The position numbers and the translations under genes were made by a program. From NCBI RefSeq assembly GCF_016107305.1, contig NZ_RCVR01000003.1, positions 1 to 64,000 of the forward strand: a stretch of DNA of 64,000 nt. The letters run 5' to 3'. Source of the DNA: Roseomonas sp. KE2513. Its GTDB lineage: Bacteria; Pseudomonadota; Alphaproteobacteria; Acetobacterales; Acetobacteraceae. Within the stretch, counting starts at the first letter, position 1. Each line of letters opens with the position of its first letter. Shown one piece after another: positions 9,170 through 18,259 of the stretch. The notes beneath the pieces are model-generated. The model searched no databases and was not told the DNA's origin. It saw only the letters and a list, made by a program, of their open reading frames with translations.

Positions 9170-10540
9170 CTATTCCGGCAACGTCCCGTCGTCCTTCAGC
9201 ACCTCTCCCGCGAGATAGAGGCTCCCGCAGACCAGCACCCGCCCCGGCACGGCGCCTCCTGTCACGGGCATCGCCGCCAGGGCATCCGCCACGCGCGGCC
9301 CCACCCGCGCCACCCCGCCCGAGGCCGCCACGATCTCCTCCGGCGAAACCGCCAGGTGCTGCCCCGGCTCCGCCACCGCCCAGACCGAATCCACGTGCGG
9401 CAGCAGCGGCGCCAGGAACTCCGCAATCGCCTTCGACCGCTTCATCCCCACCACAAGGTGCAGCGGCCGGTCCCCCCAGGCCGAGAGCTGCCCCGCCAGG
9501 GCCAGGCCCGCCCCGGGATTGTGCCCGCCATCCAGCCAGAGCTCCCAGCCCGCCGGCAGCGCCGCCGCCAACCGCCCATGAAGCCGCTGCAACCGCGCGG
9601 GCCAGGTCGCGCCCGCGACACCCGCGGCGATCGCCGCCTCCGTCAGCCAATCAGGTCCCCAGGCCCGCAGCGCCGCCACCGCGATCCCCGCGTTGTCCGC
9701 CTGATGCGGCCCGGGCAGCCCCGGCGGCGGCAAGGCGAGCACCCCGCCCGCATCACTCCAGTCGAGCCCGCCATCCGCCCGCCACGCGGTATCCCAGGCC
9801 GCGCCCCGCGCCAGCAGGGGCGCGCCCAGTCGCGCCGCCTCCGCCTCCAGCACCGCCATCGCCTCAGGCGCCTGCACCCCCGTCGCGACGGGCACGCCGG
9901 GCTTGATGATCCCCGCCTTCTCCCCCGCGATCGCCGCCAGCGTGTCGCCCAGGAAATCCGTGTGGTCCATCGAGATCGAGGCGATCGCGCAGGCCGCCGG
10001 CCGCTCCACCACGTTCGTCGCGTCGAAGCGCCCGCCCAGGCCCACCTCCAGCACCAGCAGGTCCGCCGGCACGCGGCTGAACAGCAGGAAGGCAACGGCC
10101 GTCGTGATCTCGAAGACGGTGATCGGCAGCCCCGCATTGGCGGCCTCCACCTCCTCCAGCGCGGCGGCCAGTACCTTCTCCTCCACCAGACGTCCGGCGA
10201 GGCGGATCCGCTCGTGGAAGCGCACCAGGTGCGGGGAGGTATAGGCGTGCACCCGCTGCCCCGCCGCCTCCGCCACCGCGCGCAGGAAGGCGCAGGTGCT
10301 GCCCTTCCCGTTCGTCCCGGCCACGTGCACCACGGGCGGCAGCCGCCGCTCCGGATTGCCCAGCGCATCGAGGCAGCGCTGCAACCGGCCAAGGCTGAGG
10401 TCGATCAGCTTCGGGTGCAGCCCGTGCAGCCGGTCGATGATCAACTCGGACCGCCCGGCGGGGACATCCTCCCCGGGCATCACCTGCAACCCCGCCGGCG
10501 CCCCCCAGGGGGTCGCGGGAACACTGCCCTTATCGGCCAT
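9170..10540 (-). CDS. folC: Bifunctional folylpolyglutamate synthase / dihydrofolate synthase
   Basis: A 456-aa cytoplasmic ligase that adds glutamate to dihydropteroate and to reduced folates using ATP. The Mur-ligase P-loop GTNGKGS is at residues 75-81, followed by YTSPHLVRFHERIRL, the FEITTAVAF stretch, EVGLGGRFDATN and DHTDFLGDT. The C-terminal domain contains WLDGGHNPGAG. Length matches the family (about 420-450) with a slightly longer N-terminus. It lies 60 bp downstream of accD on the same strand, the usual accD-folC pairing of alphaproteobacteria, although here the pair is detached from trpA by about 6 kb. Confidence 0.95.
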   Translation of the reverse strand: MADKGSVPATPWGAPAGLQVMPGEDVPAGRSELIIDRLHGLHPKLIDLSLGRLQRCLDALGNPERRLPPVVHVAGTNGKGSTCAFLRAVAEAAGQRVHAYTSPHLVRFHERIRLAGRLVEEKVLAAALEEVEAANAGLPITVFEITTAVAFLLFSRVPADLLVLEVGLGGRFDATNVVERPAACAIASISMDHTDFLGDTLAAIAGEKAGIIKPGVPVATGVQAPEAMAVLEAEAARLGAPLLARGAAWDTAWRADGGLDWSDAGGVLALPPPGLPGPHQADNAGIAVAALRAWGPDWLTEAAIAAGVAGATWPARLQRLHGRLAAALPAGWELWLDGGHNPGAGLALAGQLSAWGDRPLHLVVGMKRSKAIAEFLAPLLPHVDSVWAVAEPGQHLAVSPEEIVAASGGVARVGPRVADALAAMPVTGGAVPGRVLVCGSLYLAGEVLKDDGTLPE

Positions 10541-10600
10541 GGCCGCCCATCCGTTCCAAGCCCCGGCCCATTCTCGGCCGGGCGCGTGCCAGCCCGGCCG

Positions 10601-11512
10601 CTACTCCGCCGCCGGGGCGGGCGCGGGCGCCGCGGCCTCGGCCACCTCCGCCTCGGCCAACCGCTCCGGCGGGCGCAGAAAGCCGATCAGCCGGGACAGC
10701 ATCCCCCGCATCTCGCCCCGCGGCACCACCATGTCGAGGATGCCGTGCTCCAGCAGGTACTCCGCCCGCTGGAAACCCTCGGGCAGCTTCTCGCGCACCG
10801 TCTGCTCGATCACCCGCGCGCCCGCAAAGCCGATCAACGCGCCGGGCTCGGCAATCTGCACGTCGCCCAGCATCGCGAAGCTCGCCGTCACGCCGCCCGT
10901 GGTGGGGTCGCAGAGCACGGTGATGAAGGGCAGCCCCGCCTCCTTCACCATGCGCGTCGCGATCACCGTGCGCGGCATCTGCATGAGCGACACCGCGCCT
11001 TCCTGCATCCGCGCCCCGCCCGAGGCGGTGAAGACCACCAGCGGCGCGTCCTGCAGCACGGCCAGCCGCGCGGCGGTCACGATCCCCTCGCCCACGCCCG
11101 CGCCCATGGAGCCGCCCATGAAGGAGAACTCGAAGGCCGCCACGACGGCCGGCCGCCCCTCGATCGCCCCGTGCGCGACCGCGATCGCATCGTCCATGCC
11201 GGTCTTCTGCTGCGCCTCCCGCAGCCGGTCGCCGTAGCGCCGCTGGTCACGGAAACGGAGCGGGTCGGCCGGCGCCCGCGGCAGCTCGATCCGCGCCCAG
11301 CCAGGATCGAGCGTGTAGTCCAGCCGCTGCTGCGCCGAGATCCGCATGTGGTGCCCGCATTTCGGGCACACGTGCAGGCTCCGCTCGAGATCCTGGTGGA
11401 ACACCATCTCCCCGCAATGCGGGCACTTGATCCAGAGGTTCTCGGGCACGTCGCGCTTGGCCCCGAACAGCGTCTGTATCTTGGGCAGCGCCCAGTCGGA
11501 GATCCAGTTCAT
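10601..11512 (-). CDS. accD: Acetyl-CoA carboxylase carboxyltransferase subunit beta
   Basis: A 303-aa protein (E. coli AccD 304). With AccA it transfers CO2 from carboxybiotin to acetyl-CoA, the first step of fatty-acid synthesis. An N-terminal zinc ribbon has cysteines at 30, 33, 49 and 52 (CPHC and CPKC), followed by the crotonase-fold carboxyltransferase core with FMGGSMGAGVGEG and SGGARMQEG. The start MNWISDWALPKI fits other AccD proteins; upstream extension would be out of family. An Ala/Pro-rich tail ends the protein. folC follows 60 bp downstream. The divergent cbpA gene begins about 250 bp away. Confidence 0.95.
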   Translation of the reverse strand: MNWISDWALPKIQTLFGAKRDVPENLWIKCPHCGEMVFHQDLERSLHVCPKCGHHMRISAQQRLDYTLDPGWARIELPRAPADPLRFRDQRRYGDRLREAQQKTGMDDAIAVAHGAIEGRPAVVAAFEFSFMGGSMGAGVGEGIVTAARLAVLQDAPLVVFTASGGARMQEGAVSLMQMPRTVIATRMVKEAGLPFITVLCDPTTGGVTASFAMLGDVQIAEPGALIGFAGARVIEQTVREKLPEGFQRAEYLLEHGILDMVVPRGEMRGMLSRLIGFLRPPERLAEAEVAEAAAPAPAPAAE

Positions 11513-11762
11513 CCCTGCCCCATGCCCTGCCCAGACCCCGCCTTCAACCCCGCGGACCAGCCTCCGCCCTGGCGGCCCACCGGCCGGCGGGAGGTAGTCG
11601 CGTCGGCCCGTCCGGCGCAAGGGCCGTTGGGGAGAGAGCATGATCCGGCAGGTACTACGGCCCCGGGCGGGGCTCCGCCTCCCCGGGCCACAGCGCCAGC
11701 CCCTGAAAACCTATCCTCCCAACCCCTGGACCAATGCCCCGTTCCCGGCGTTATCTCCGCGC

Positions 11763-12707
11763 ATGGCGTCCCCCGATCCCTACGAAATCCTGGGCGTGAG
11801 TCGGACGGCCGACACGGACACCATCCGCAAGGCCTTCCGCAAGATCGCCAAGACGAACCACCCCGACCTGAACCCCGGCGACAAGGCCGCGGAGGAGCGG
11901 TTCAAGGCTGCCAACGCCGCCAACGACCTTCTCTCCGACCCCGAGCGGCGCGCCCGCTACGACCGCGGCGAGATCGACGGCACCGGCCAGGAGGTCCCGC
12001 CCCGCGGCTACTACCGCGACGCGGCCGAGGGCGCGCAGGGCACGCGCTACCGCCCGCGCGATCCCTTCGCCGGCATGGGCGGCGGAACAGCAGGCGCGGC
12101 CAGCTTTGACCCGGACGACCTCGAGGACATCCTCGGCATGTTCCGCCAACGCGAGAGCGGCCCCCGCCGTGGCCGGGACGCGCATTACCAGCTCTCCGTG
12201 GACTTCCTCGACGCCGTGAACGGCGCCACCCGGCGCCTCACCCTGCCCGACGGACGCGACCTCGATGTCCGCATCCCGCCGGGCCTCGAGGACGGCCAGG
12301 TCCTGCGCCTGCGCGGCCGCGGCCTGCCGGGCATCCAGGGCGCGCCCGACGGAGACGCCCTGATCGAGGTCACCGTCCGCGCCCATCCCTTCTTCCAGCG
12401 CGCCGGCCGCGACCTGCGGATGGAGGTGCCCGTCACCCTCCGGGAGGCCGTGCTCGGCGCCCGCATCGCCGTGCCCACCCCGCGCGGCGAGGTGATGCTG
12501 ACCGTCCCGCCCCGGGCCGAGGCCGGCACCCTCCTGCGCCTGCGCGGCCGCGGCGTCGCGGAGGCGGGCGGCACCCAAGCGGGCGACCTCCTCGTCACGC
12601 TCCGCCTCGTCCTCGGCCCCGTGGACGACAAGCTGGAAGCCCTCCTGCGCGACTGGTCGCCCCCCGCCGGGGAGGACCCGCGGGCCGAGATGCGGAGGCG
12701 CGCATGA
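11763..12707 (+). CDS. cbpA: CbpA-like DnaJ co-chaperone
   Basis: A 314-aa protein with an N-terminal J domain (about residues 5-70, HPD at 33-35), a Gly-rich linker near 90-110, and the two C-terminal substrate-binding beta domains. It has no DnaJ zinc finger, so it is CbpA-type rather than DnaJ. J proteins stimulate DnaK ATPase and deliver clients; CbpA also binds DNA in E. coli. The start is at MASPDPYEILGV because the J domain begins there. The next gene is a CbpM homologue overlapping by 4 bp (ATGA), as in other cbpA-cbpM pairs. Confidence 0.9.
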   Translation: MASPDPYEILGVSRTADTDTIRKAFRKIAKTNHPDLNPGDKAAEERFKAANAANDLLSDPERRARYDRGEIDGTGQEVPPRGYYRDAAEGAQGTRYRPRDPFAGMGGGTAGAASFDPDDLEDILGMFRQRESGPRRGRDAHYQLSVDFLDAVNGATRRLTLPDGRDLDVRIPPGLEDGQVLRLRGRGLPGIQGAPDGDALIEVTVRAHPFFQRAGRDLRMEVPVTLREAVLGARIAVPTPRGEVMLTVPPRAEAGTLLRLRGRGVAEAGGTQAGDLLVTLRLVLGPVDDKLEALLRDWSPPAGEDPRAEMRRRA

Positions 12708-13000
12708 CCGGCATCGACGCCGTCCTCATCCAGATCCGCGGCCTGGAGGAAACCCGCCTCCGTGCCTGGATCGCCGAGGGATGGGTCCGCCCCGCGCAGG
12801 AGAGCGGCCAGCCCGTCTTCGAGGAGATCGACCTCGCTCGCTGCCGCCTCATCCTCGAGTTGCAGGAGGAGCTGGAGGTGAACGACGCCGCCATGCCCGT
12901 CGTCCTCCACCTGCTCGACCGCCTGCACGCCACCCGCCGCCAGCTCCGGCGCCTGGCCGAGGCGCTGGACCGCGCGAGGGGCGCCCCCGATGCCTCCTGA
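12704..13000 (+). CDS. cbpM: CbpM-like chaperone modulator (MerR-type fold)
   Basis: A 98-aa protein overlapping cbpA by 4 bp. It has the small helical layout of CbpM: an N-terminal MerR-like part with LRAWIAEGWVRP, then ARCRLILELQEELEVND and a C-terminal helix ending RRLAEALDRAR. CbpM binds the J domain of CbpA and blocks its interaction with DnaK, so the pair forms a self-regulated co-chaperone unit. The following PAS-kinase-like gene begins 11 bp before this stop, so three proteins are translated from one overlapping cluster. Confidence 0.8.
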   Translation: MTGIDAVLIQIRGLEETRLRAWIAEGWVRPAQESGQPVFEEIDLARCRLILELQEELEVNDAAMPVVLHLLDRLHATRRQLRRLAEALDRARGAPDAS

Positions 13001-13907
13001 GACCGCGCCCGGCGCCCCGGACCTCGCCGGCAGCGTCGGCGCCCTCAGCGCCGCCATCCTGGGCGCCGCCCTCGACCTGGCGGGCCTCGCCGCCCTTATC
13101 ACCGACGCCCCGCTCGACTCGCCCGGCCCCACCATCCGCTACGCCAACGCCCATTTCGAGGCGATCACCGGCTACCGCGCCGCCGAGCTGATCGGCCACT
13201 CCCCCCGCATCCTCCAGGGTCCCCGCACCGACCGCGCCGAACTCGACCGCCTGCGCCGCGCGCTCGAGACCGAGCGCGCCTTCACCGGTGCCACGATCAA
13301 CTACCGCAAGAACGGCACGTCCTATACCAACGAGTGGATCGTCGGCCCCGTCCTTGGTCCCGCGGGGGAGCTGACGCACTGGTTCTCCGTCCAGCGCGAC
13401 GCGGGCACCGACCCGCACCCCCGCCCCGCCGCCGACCTGCTTCGCCCCCGCATCACCTCCATGCTCGAAACACTGCGGGCCATCGCCACCCGCACCCTCG
13501 TCGCGCCCGAGGACGGCCGCGTCTTCACCGACCGGCTCGCAGCCCTCGGCCGCGCCCAGGCCGCCGCCGGACCAGAGGGCACGGGCCTGGAAACCCTCCT
13601 CCGCGGCGAAGCCGCCGCCACCACGCTGCAAGGCCCGCCCGTCACCCTCCGCTCGGGGACCGCGGAACCCCTCGCCCTCGCCCTGCACGAACTCGCCGCC
13701 GGCGCGAACCACCCCACCGTCACCTGGCGGATCGAGGAAACCCCCGAACGCCGCCTCCACCTCGAATGGCGCGACCACCCTGCCCCCGCCGCCAGCGGCT
13801 GGCCCCTGATCGAGAAAGTGCTCCGCTTCGCCCTCGGCGCCGAAACCCGCCTGCACCGGGACGCGGAGGGGCTGCTCTGTACCATCGAGCTTCCTCTGGG
13901 CGGGTGA
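12990..13907 (+). CDS. LOV-like PAS protein with degenerate HWE-kinase domain
   Basis: A 305-aa soluble protein. A PAS domain (about 30-140) closely follows the LOV signature, but the segment GHSPRILQG (69-77) carries Pro72 where LOV photoreceptors have the flavin-adduct cysteine (GRNCRFLQG). The HWE-type dimerisation helix aligns as LRPRITSMLETLRAIATRTL, with Pro153 replacing the phospho-accepting histidine and T-S replacing the K-N after it; the later AL-x-RAH histidine is Gln (AALGRAQ). An ATPase-like tail keeps ALHELAAGA but has lost much of the glycine-rich part. By motif it is neither photoactive nor a kinase. It overlaps cbpM by 11 bp. hp4 of element copy 3 lies 7 bp past the stop. Confidence 0.75.
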   Translation: MPPETAPGAPDLAGSVGALSAAILGAALDLAGLAALITDAPLDSPGPTIRYANAHFEAITGYRAAELIGHSPRILQGPRTDRAELDRLRRALETERAFTGATINYRKNGTSYTNEWIVGPVLGPAGELTHWFSVQRDAGTDPHPRPAADLLRPRITSMLETLRAIATRTLVAPEDGRVFTDRLAALGRAQAAAGPEGTGLETLLRGEAAATTLQGPPVTLRSGTAEPLALALHELAAGANHPTVTWRIEETPERRLHLEWRDHPAPAASGWPLIEKVLRFALGAETRLHRDAEGLLCTIELPLGG

Positions 13908-13914
13908 TGCGGAC

Positions 13915-14114
13915 CTGGAGAGGGCCCTGCCCTCTCCAGACCTCTCCCGCCAGGAGCCTGAGGTCCCTGGACCCCCATCTGGCTGTCGCGAAGCCTTCCT
14001 GAACGTGTCGTCGCCTCGGGTCATCGACCCGAGGCGCACCGACCACTCAGTATCTCCAACAGATAGAAAAAGATGAGAGGGGGTCCGGGGGAGAGAATTC
14101 CTTCTCTCCCCCGG
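13915..14114 (-). repeat. Four-hairpin intergenic element, copy 3 (reverse, short hp1 stem)
   Basis: Reading the minus strand, hp1 is at 14085-14114 with 13-bp arms CCGGGGGAGAGAA and loop GGAA (TTCC on the plus strand). hp2 is at 14012-14036 with perfect 11-bp arms. hp3 is at 13950-13970, where an A-U pair has become G-C and one A-C mismatch exists. hp4 is at 13915-13939 with perfect 11-bp arms. The hp2-hp3 spacer is 41 nt and hp3-hp4 is 10 nt. It lies between convergent genes, hp1 21 bp past the stop at 14136 and hp4 7 bp past the stop at 13907. Confidence 0.9.
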
Positions 14115-14135
14115 CGCCACCAGCCCCGGCCCGCC

Positions 14136-14450
14136 CTATCGCATGCAGATCCGCGCCCGCGTCGCGTCGCTCTCCCAGCAGGCCGGGTCCGCCTCGCTCC
14201 GGACATAGACCCCGGGAAGGCTCACATTGCGCGGCCCGAGGTTCACGAAGGCCGAGGCCCGCCCCGGTTCCTCCACGTTCAGGAGGAAGGTCGGCTTGCC
14301 CGGCGCGCTGATCCGGAAGCTCCCCGCCCGGTCCGTCGGCTGGAAGTCGCAGGGGTAGGTGCCGTCGTCGGTCGTCGTGCAGCGCGCCGGCCGCGCCTCC
14401 GCCGACAGGGGCAGGAGGAGGATCGCGACCGTCAGGACCCCACCCCGCAT
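14136..14450 (-). CDS. Small secreted protein of unknown function
   Basis: A 104-aa protein with a clear signal peptide (MRGGVLTVAILLLPLSAEA) and four cysteines in the mature part, which could form two disulfides in the periplasm. No family was recognised. Its ATG overlaps the TGA of the TAXI receptor gene by one base (TGATG), so it is probably translated by re-initiation and is the last gene of a three-gene cassette. This suggests a periplasmic role related to the TAXI receptor, but that is inference from position only. Confidence 0.65.
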   Translation of the reverse strand: MRGGVLTVAILLLPLSAEARPARCTTTDDGTYPCDFQPTDRAGSFRISAPGKPTFLLNVEEPGRASAFVNLGPRNVSLPGVYVRSEADPACWESDATRARICMR

Positions 14451-15463
14451 CAGTAGCGCCGCCGGGGCCTCGCGGCCGGGGCGGGCTGGGCGGGGTCGAA
14501 GCGCACCCAGCCCGGCACCTGCGCCTGGAGGTTCACCTCGCGCCATTTCGGGTGCCGCGGCGGCACGAGGAAGCGGTCGAACTTCGTGGTGAAGGCATCG
14601 ACGAAGGCGGCGACCTTGCGGTGCCGCTCTGTCCCCGGCGTCCAGCCATAAACGGCCATGACGGCGCCCACCGCCAGCGTGTCCACGGCCTCCTCGCCCG
14701 TGATCAGCCCCGGATACTGCGCGCGGAGAAGCTGCGCGGGCAGGTAGGTCTCCATCAGCGCGGGCGTCATCGGCAGGGGCAGGAAGCGCAGCCCCGAATC
14801 AGCCGAAAGCCCGGAGAAGAGCCGCGCCGGCTTGCCCGTCACATAGACCAGCGCCGCGATCTCCCCGCGCTTCAGCCGCTCGAGCGCGACATCCTGCGGG
14901 TCGTTCACCAGCGTCGCCGCGATCCCCATCCCCTCGAGGATGAGGGAGGCCGTCATCGCTGTCCCGCTGCCCGCGACATCCACGTTCACGCGCTTGCCCG
15001 CCAGGTCCTCCACCCGCGCGATCCCGGCGCCGGCAAGGACATGCACCTCCTCGTCGTAGAGCTTCGCGATATACTGGATCACCGACCCCGCGCCCGGCAC
15101 CAGCCGCCGGCTGCGCACGAAGGCGAGCACGTCGGACTGCACGATCCCGACATCGACGCCGCGCAGGAACATGATATCAGTCAGGTTCTGCACGGAGCCG
15201 CGCCCGATAATCGGCAGCACCCGCAGCCGGTCCCCATCGTCGAGCACCGCCGCGAGGTCCGCCGCGATCCGCACATAGGTGCCGTCCACCCCGCCCGAGA
15301 TCACGCCGATCGTCCCGGCATTCGCCCGCGCGCCCATGTCGCCCGGCGCCTCGCGCGCGCCCTGGGCCGAGGCCGTCCGCAGCGCCGGCAGGGCCAGCGC
15401 CCCCGCCAGCAGCAGCCGGCGTCCCCGATTTATCGCGCTGCCTGTCACGCGCCCCCCGCTCAA
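14450..15463 (-). CDS. TAXI-family TRAP transporter solute-binding protein
   Basis: A 337-aa periplasmic receptor. The N-terminus has an RR followed by LLLAGALALPAL and an ASAQG cleavage region. The mature protein matches the TAXI layout: GGVDGTYVRIAADLA, then RGSVQNLTDI with DVGIVQSDV, LYDEEVHVLA, VNVDVAGSGTAMTA and a late PGLITGEEAVDTL. TAXI receptors feed fused TRAP membrane subunits, but no such permease gene is seen here. The TTG at 15463 overlaps the upstream stop (TTGA); an in-frame GTG at 15448 is the alternative start. The C-terminus is Pro/Arg-rich. Confidence 0.85.
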   Translation of the reverse strand: MSGGRVTGSAINRGRRLLLAGALALPALRTASAQGAREAPGDMGARANAGTIGVISGGVDGTYVRIAADLAAVLDDGDRLRVLPIIGRGSVQNLTDIMFLRGVDVGIVQSDVLAFVRSRRLVPGAGSVIQYIAKLYDEEVHVLAGAGIARVEDLAGKRVNVDVAGSGTAMTASLILEGMGIAATLVNDPQDVALERLKRGEIAALVYVTGKPARLFSGLSADSGLRFLPLPMTPALMETYLPAQLLRAQYPGLITGEEAVDTLAVGAVMAVYGWTPGTERHRKVAAFVDAFTTKFDRFLVPPRHPKWREVNLQAQVPGWVRFDPAQPAPAARPRRRY

Positions 15464-17187
15464 GGCGCGCGCCCCTCGACCGAGGCCAGGCGGTGCACCA
15501 GCCCCCGCGCCTCCGGATCGCCCAACGCTACCCCGCGCCGGTACCAGGTCGCCGCCATGGCCGGATCGCCGCGCAGGCCCCGCACCTGCAGGGCCGCCAG
15601 CTCCTCAGGGTCGTAGCTGCGGCCCATCGCCGTCGCCGCCGCCCCGCTGCCGGCCGCCGCCGCCCGCTCGTAGAGCAGCCGCGCCGCCGAGACATCCCCG
15701 ATCGCCATCATCGCATCCCCCCGTCGCACCAGCGCCGCCAGCATCTCCGGCGCCACCGGCCCGGGCGGCGGGCGCGGCGCCGCAACGGCCGAAGGCATCG
15801 CCGCCAGCCCGAGCAGCGATGGCTCGGGCAACGGCGGCTCCGCCAGTCCCGCCACCGGACCAGCGACGGGCGCCTCCTCGGGCACGGGCGCCGGCGCGGG
15901 CAGCGCCGGACCGGCCGGCGGCACCGGCAGCGCCGAGGCCAGCACCGGTCCCTCCGCCTCCTTCACAGGGTCCGCCGACGGCTGACCGGAAGCGGCGAGC
16001 TCGTCCGCCCTCTCGCCCGGCGAGGCCTCGGCATTCTCCGTCGCCGGACCCGGAGCCATGGCGGCCACCACGGGCGCCGGGGCCTCGACCGGCTCGGGCT
16101 CGGGTGCCGCGGCCGCCGTCACCGGCTGGCCCGGCGCCTCCCGAGGCGCGGGGGCAGGCGCAGGCGCAGGCGCGACTGTTCCGGCATCCGGACCAACCGA
16201 GGCCACCGGCGGCGTCGAGGGAGCACGCGGCGCCGCCCATCCGCCCGGCAGCGGAAGATGCCCCGTCCAGGCCGCGGCCCCGACGCCCGCCAGCAGCAGC
16301 ACCGCGAGCGGCAGCGCCCAGCGCGCCATTCCCGGCCGCGACCCCGCGGCCGCCAGGACGACCGGGGGCACCGCCGCAGGGGGCCCCGCCTCCTCGGCCG
16401 GACCCGGCTCCGCCGCCGCGGCCACCGTCTCGTGAAAGCGGATCTCCGCCGGCCGTGCCCCGACCGCCTCCTCAACCGTCGCCTCCGGAGGATGGTTCCC
16501 GGCCGTCTCCGCCACCGGCACCTCCGCCAGGCGGATCTCCGCCGGCTGCGCGGCCAGCATCTCCGCCAGCCGGATCTCGGCCGGCTGTGCCGCCAGCGCT
16601 TCCGTCAGGCTGATCTCGGCCATCCCGTCGGCCGCCAGGCGGCTCTCCGCCACCGGGGCCGGCGCTTCCGGCATCCCGCTCCCCGGCGCTTTCCCAACCG
16701 GCACCTCCACCACCGGCACCGCCGCAACCGGCATCTCCGCAACCGGCATCTCCGCAACCGGCATCTCCGCAACAGGCGCCGCAGCGACGGGCGCCTGCAC
16801 GGCCGGCATCTCCGACAGCAAGGCGCGCGCCCGCTCCAGCCACGCGCCGCCGCCCGGCCCAGGCCCGGCGGAGAAGGCGGCGTCGAGCAGCACCGTCAGC
16901 CGCCAGCGGTCCGCCTCGGAGAGGGAGAGATACACCACGGGCGGCACCGCCCCCGCGCCCCGCGCTCGATAGGCCGCCCGGAAGCGCGCCGCCGCCGCCG
17001 GCTGATCCTCCGGCGAGAGGTCGATCAGCGCGACGCCATGGGCGGGATGCAGCAGCGCGAAGCGCACCGCCATGGGCGGCCCGGAGGCATCTCCCGGCAG
17101 ATAGGCGGGCGAGATGGCCTCGCCCCCCCAGGCGTCGAGGAAGCCCTCGACCTCATCCTCGGGGGATCGGGGAAAGGTCTGGATCAT
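15460..17187 (-). CDS. Single-TM protein with repeat-rich linkers and a Sel1-like C-terminus
   Basis: A 575-aa protein. Residues 1-130 form a folded N-domain of unknown type. Residues about 135-260 are low complexity, with tandem AEMPV units and longer AQPAEIRLAE repeats. A single TM helix lies near 289-308 (WALPLAVLLLAGVGAAAW), followed by a long Ala/Pro/Glu-rich segment and a C-terminal Sel1/TPR-like helical part (ALVRRGDAMMAIGDVSAARL, later AATWYRRGVALGDPEA). The likely topology is a cytoplasmic N-domain and a periplasmic Sel1 end. It is upstream of the TAXI gene with a 4-bp overlap. Function unknown. Confidence 0.7.
   Translation of the reverse strand: MIQTFPRSPEDEVEGFLDAWGGEAISPAYLPGDASGPPMAVRFALLHPAHGVALIDLSPEDQPAAAARFRAAYRARGAGAVPPVVYLSLSEADRWRLTVLLDAAFSAGPGPGGGAWLERARALLSEMPAVQAPVAAAPVAEMPVAEMPVAEMPVAAVPVVEVPVGKAPGSGMPEAPAPVAESRLAADGMAEISLTEALAAQPAEIRLAEMLAAQPAEIRLAEVPVAETAGNHPPEATVEEAVGARPAEIRFHETVAAAAEPGPAEEAGPPAAVPPVVLAAAGSRPGMARWALPLAVLLLAGVGAAAWTGHLPLPGGWAAPRAPSTPPVASVGPDAGTVAPAPAPAPAPREAPGQPVTAAAAPEPEPVEAPAPVVAAMAPGPATENAEASPGERADELAASGQPSADPVKEAEGPVLASALPVPPAGPALPAPAPVPEEAPVAGPVAGLAEPPLPEPSLLGLAAMPSAVAAPRPPPGPVAPEMLAALVRRGDAMMAIGDVSAARLLYERAAAAGSGAAATAMGRSYDPEELAALQVRGLRGDPAMAATWYRRGVALGDPEARGLVHRLASVEGRAP
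16726..16770. repeat. 15-bp tandem repeat, three perfect copies
   Basis: Three identical 15-bp units AACCGGCATCTCCGC follow one another inside the coding region of the single-TM Sel1-like protein. Read on the coding strand they encode alternating AEMPV. The unit is a multiple of three, so gain or loss of copies would keep the frame. Confidence 0.9.
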
Positions 17188-17392
17188 GGCCGTCCCTGGG
17201 CGAAGAAGGCAGGGTCCGCCATACGGCATCGTCCCCTTCCCTCCGGCGGCGGAACGTCCTGGCAACCCTGGCCGGAAGGGCGAACGCTGAACATGCTGAA
17301 GAAAAGCACAACCGCCACGGCCAGCCCATACCACAAGTTGAGGAGCAGAAGCCTTACTGCGCCCGCGGAGGCCCCGCACTCAGCACGCGCAC

Positions 17393-18259
17393 TCAGCCTT
17401 GGCGCGCCCCACGAACTCCCTCAGCCAGCGCCCGCACCCCGTCCAGCACCGCCCGCACCGTACCCGACGTCGCGCGCCCCGCCTCGTCGAGCGTCCCCGC
17501 CAGGATCTCGATGAGGGAGGAGGCCACCACTGCCCCGTCCGCCACCCGCACCGCATCCGCCGCCTGGGCGGGGGTGCGCACCCCAAAGCCGATCGCGATC
17601 GGCAGGTCGGTCGCCGCCCGCACGATCGGGATCGCCTTCTCCAGGTCCTGCACCTCGGCCGAGCGCGTGCCCGTGATCCCGGTGATCGCCACGTAGTAGA
17701 TGAACCCCCCCGCGCCATCGAGCACGGCCGGCAGCCGTCCCTGCAAGGAGGTCGGCGCCACCAGGCGGATCATGTCGAGGCCCTGCGCGTAGGGCCGCAG
17801 CTCCTCCGCCTCCTCGGGCGGCATGTCCACCACGATCAGCCCGTCCACCCCGCTCTCGCGCGCGTCGCAGCAGAAGCGCTCTGGCCCGTAGGCGAGGATG
17901 GGATTGAGGTAGCCCATCAGCACGAGTGGCGTCTCGTCATCGTCGCGGCGGAAGTCGCGCACCATGGCCAGCGCGCCCGCCAGCGTGCCGCCCGCCTTGA
18001 GAGCCCGCTGCCCCGCCTTCTGCACGGTCGGCCCGTCAGCCGCCGGATCGGTGAAGGGCACGCCGATCTCGATCAGGTCCGCCCCCGCGCCGGGCATGCC
18101 CCGCAGGATCGCCATGCTCGTCGCGGGATCGGGGTCATAGGCCTCCAGGAAGGGCATCAGGGCCCCGCGCCCCTCCGCCCGCAGCGTCGCGAAGCGCGCC
18201 GCGATCCGCCCCGTCCTGCCCCGCGCCGGCGCCTGCGCCTCGGCCACCGCCGCGCTCAC
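17393..18259 (-). CDS. trpA: Tryptophan synthase alpha subunit
   Basis: A 288-aa TIM-barrel protein that cleaves indole-3-glycerol phosphate to indole and passes it to TrpB. The catalytic Glu is in [12 protein letters not shown] and the Asp in [10 protein letters not shown]; the phosphate-binding loops GITGT and GFGVRTP are present. The start is GTG at 18259, overlapping the trpB stop by 4 bp (GTGA), so the two are coupled. Length is slightly above the usual 265-280. In many alphaproteobacteria accD follows directly; here the Sel1-like/TAXI cassette follows after a 205-bp gap in which no feature was recognised. Confidence 0.96.
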   Translation of the reverse strand: MSAAVAEAQAPARGRTGRIAARFATLRAEGRGALMPFLEAYDPDPATSMAILRGMPGAGADLIEIGVPFTDPAADGPTVQKAGQRALKAGGTLAGALAMVRDFRRDDDETPLVLMGYLNPILAYGPERFCCDARESGVDGLIVVDMPPEEAEELRPYAQGLDMIRLVAPTSLQGRLPAVLDGAGGFIYYVAITGITGTRSAEVQDLEKAIPIVRAATDLPIAIGFGVRTPAQAADAVRVADGAVVASSLIEILAGTLDEAGRATSGTVRAVLDGVRALAEGVRGARQG

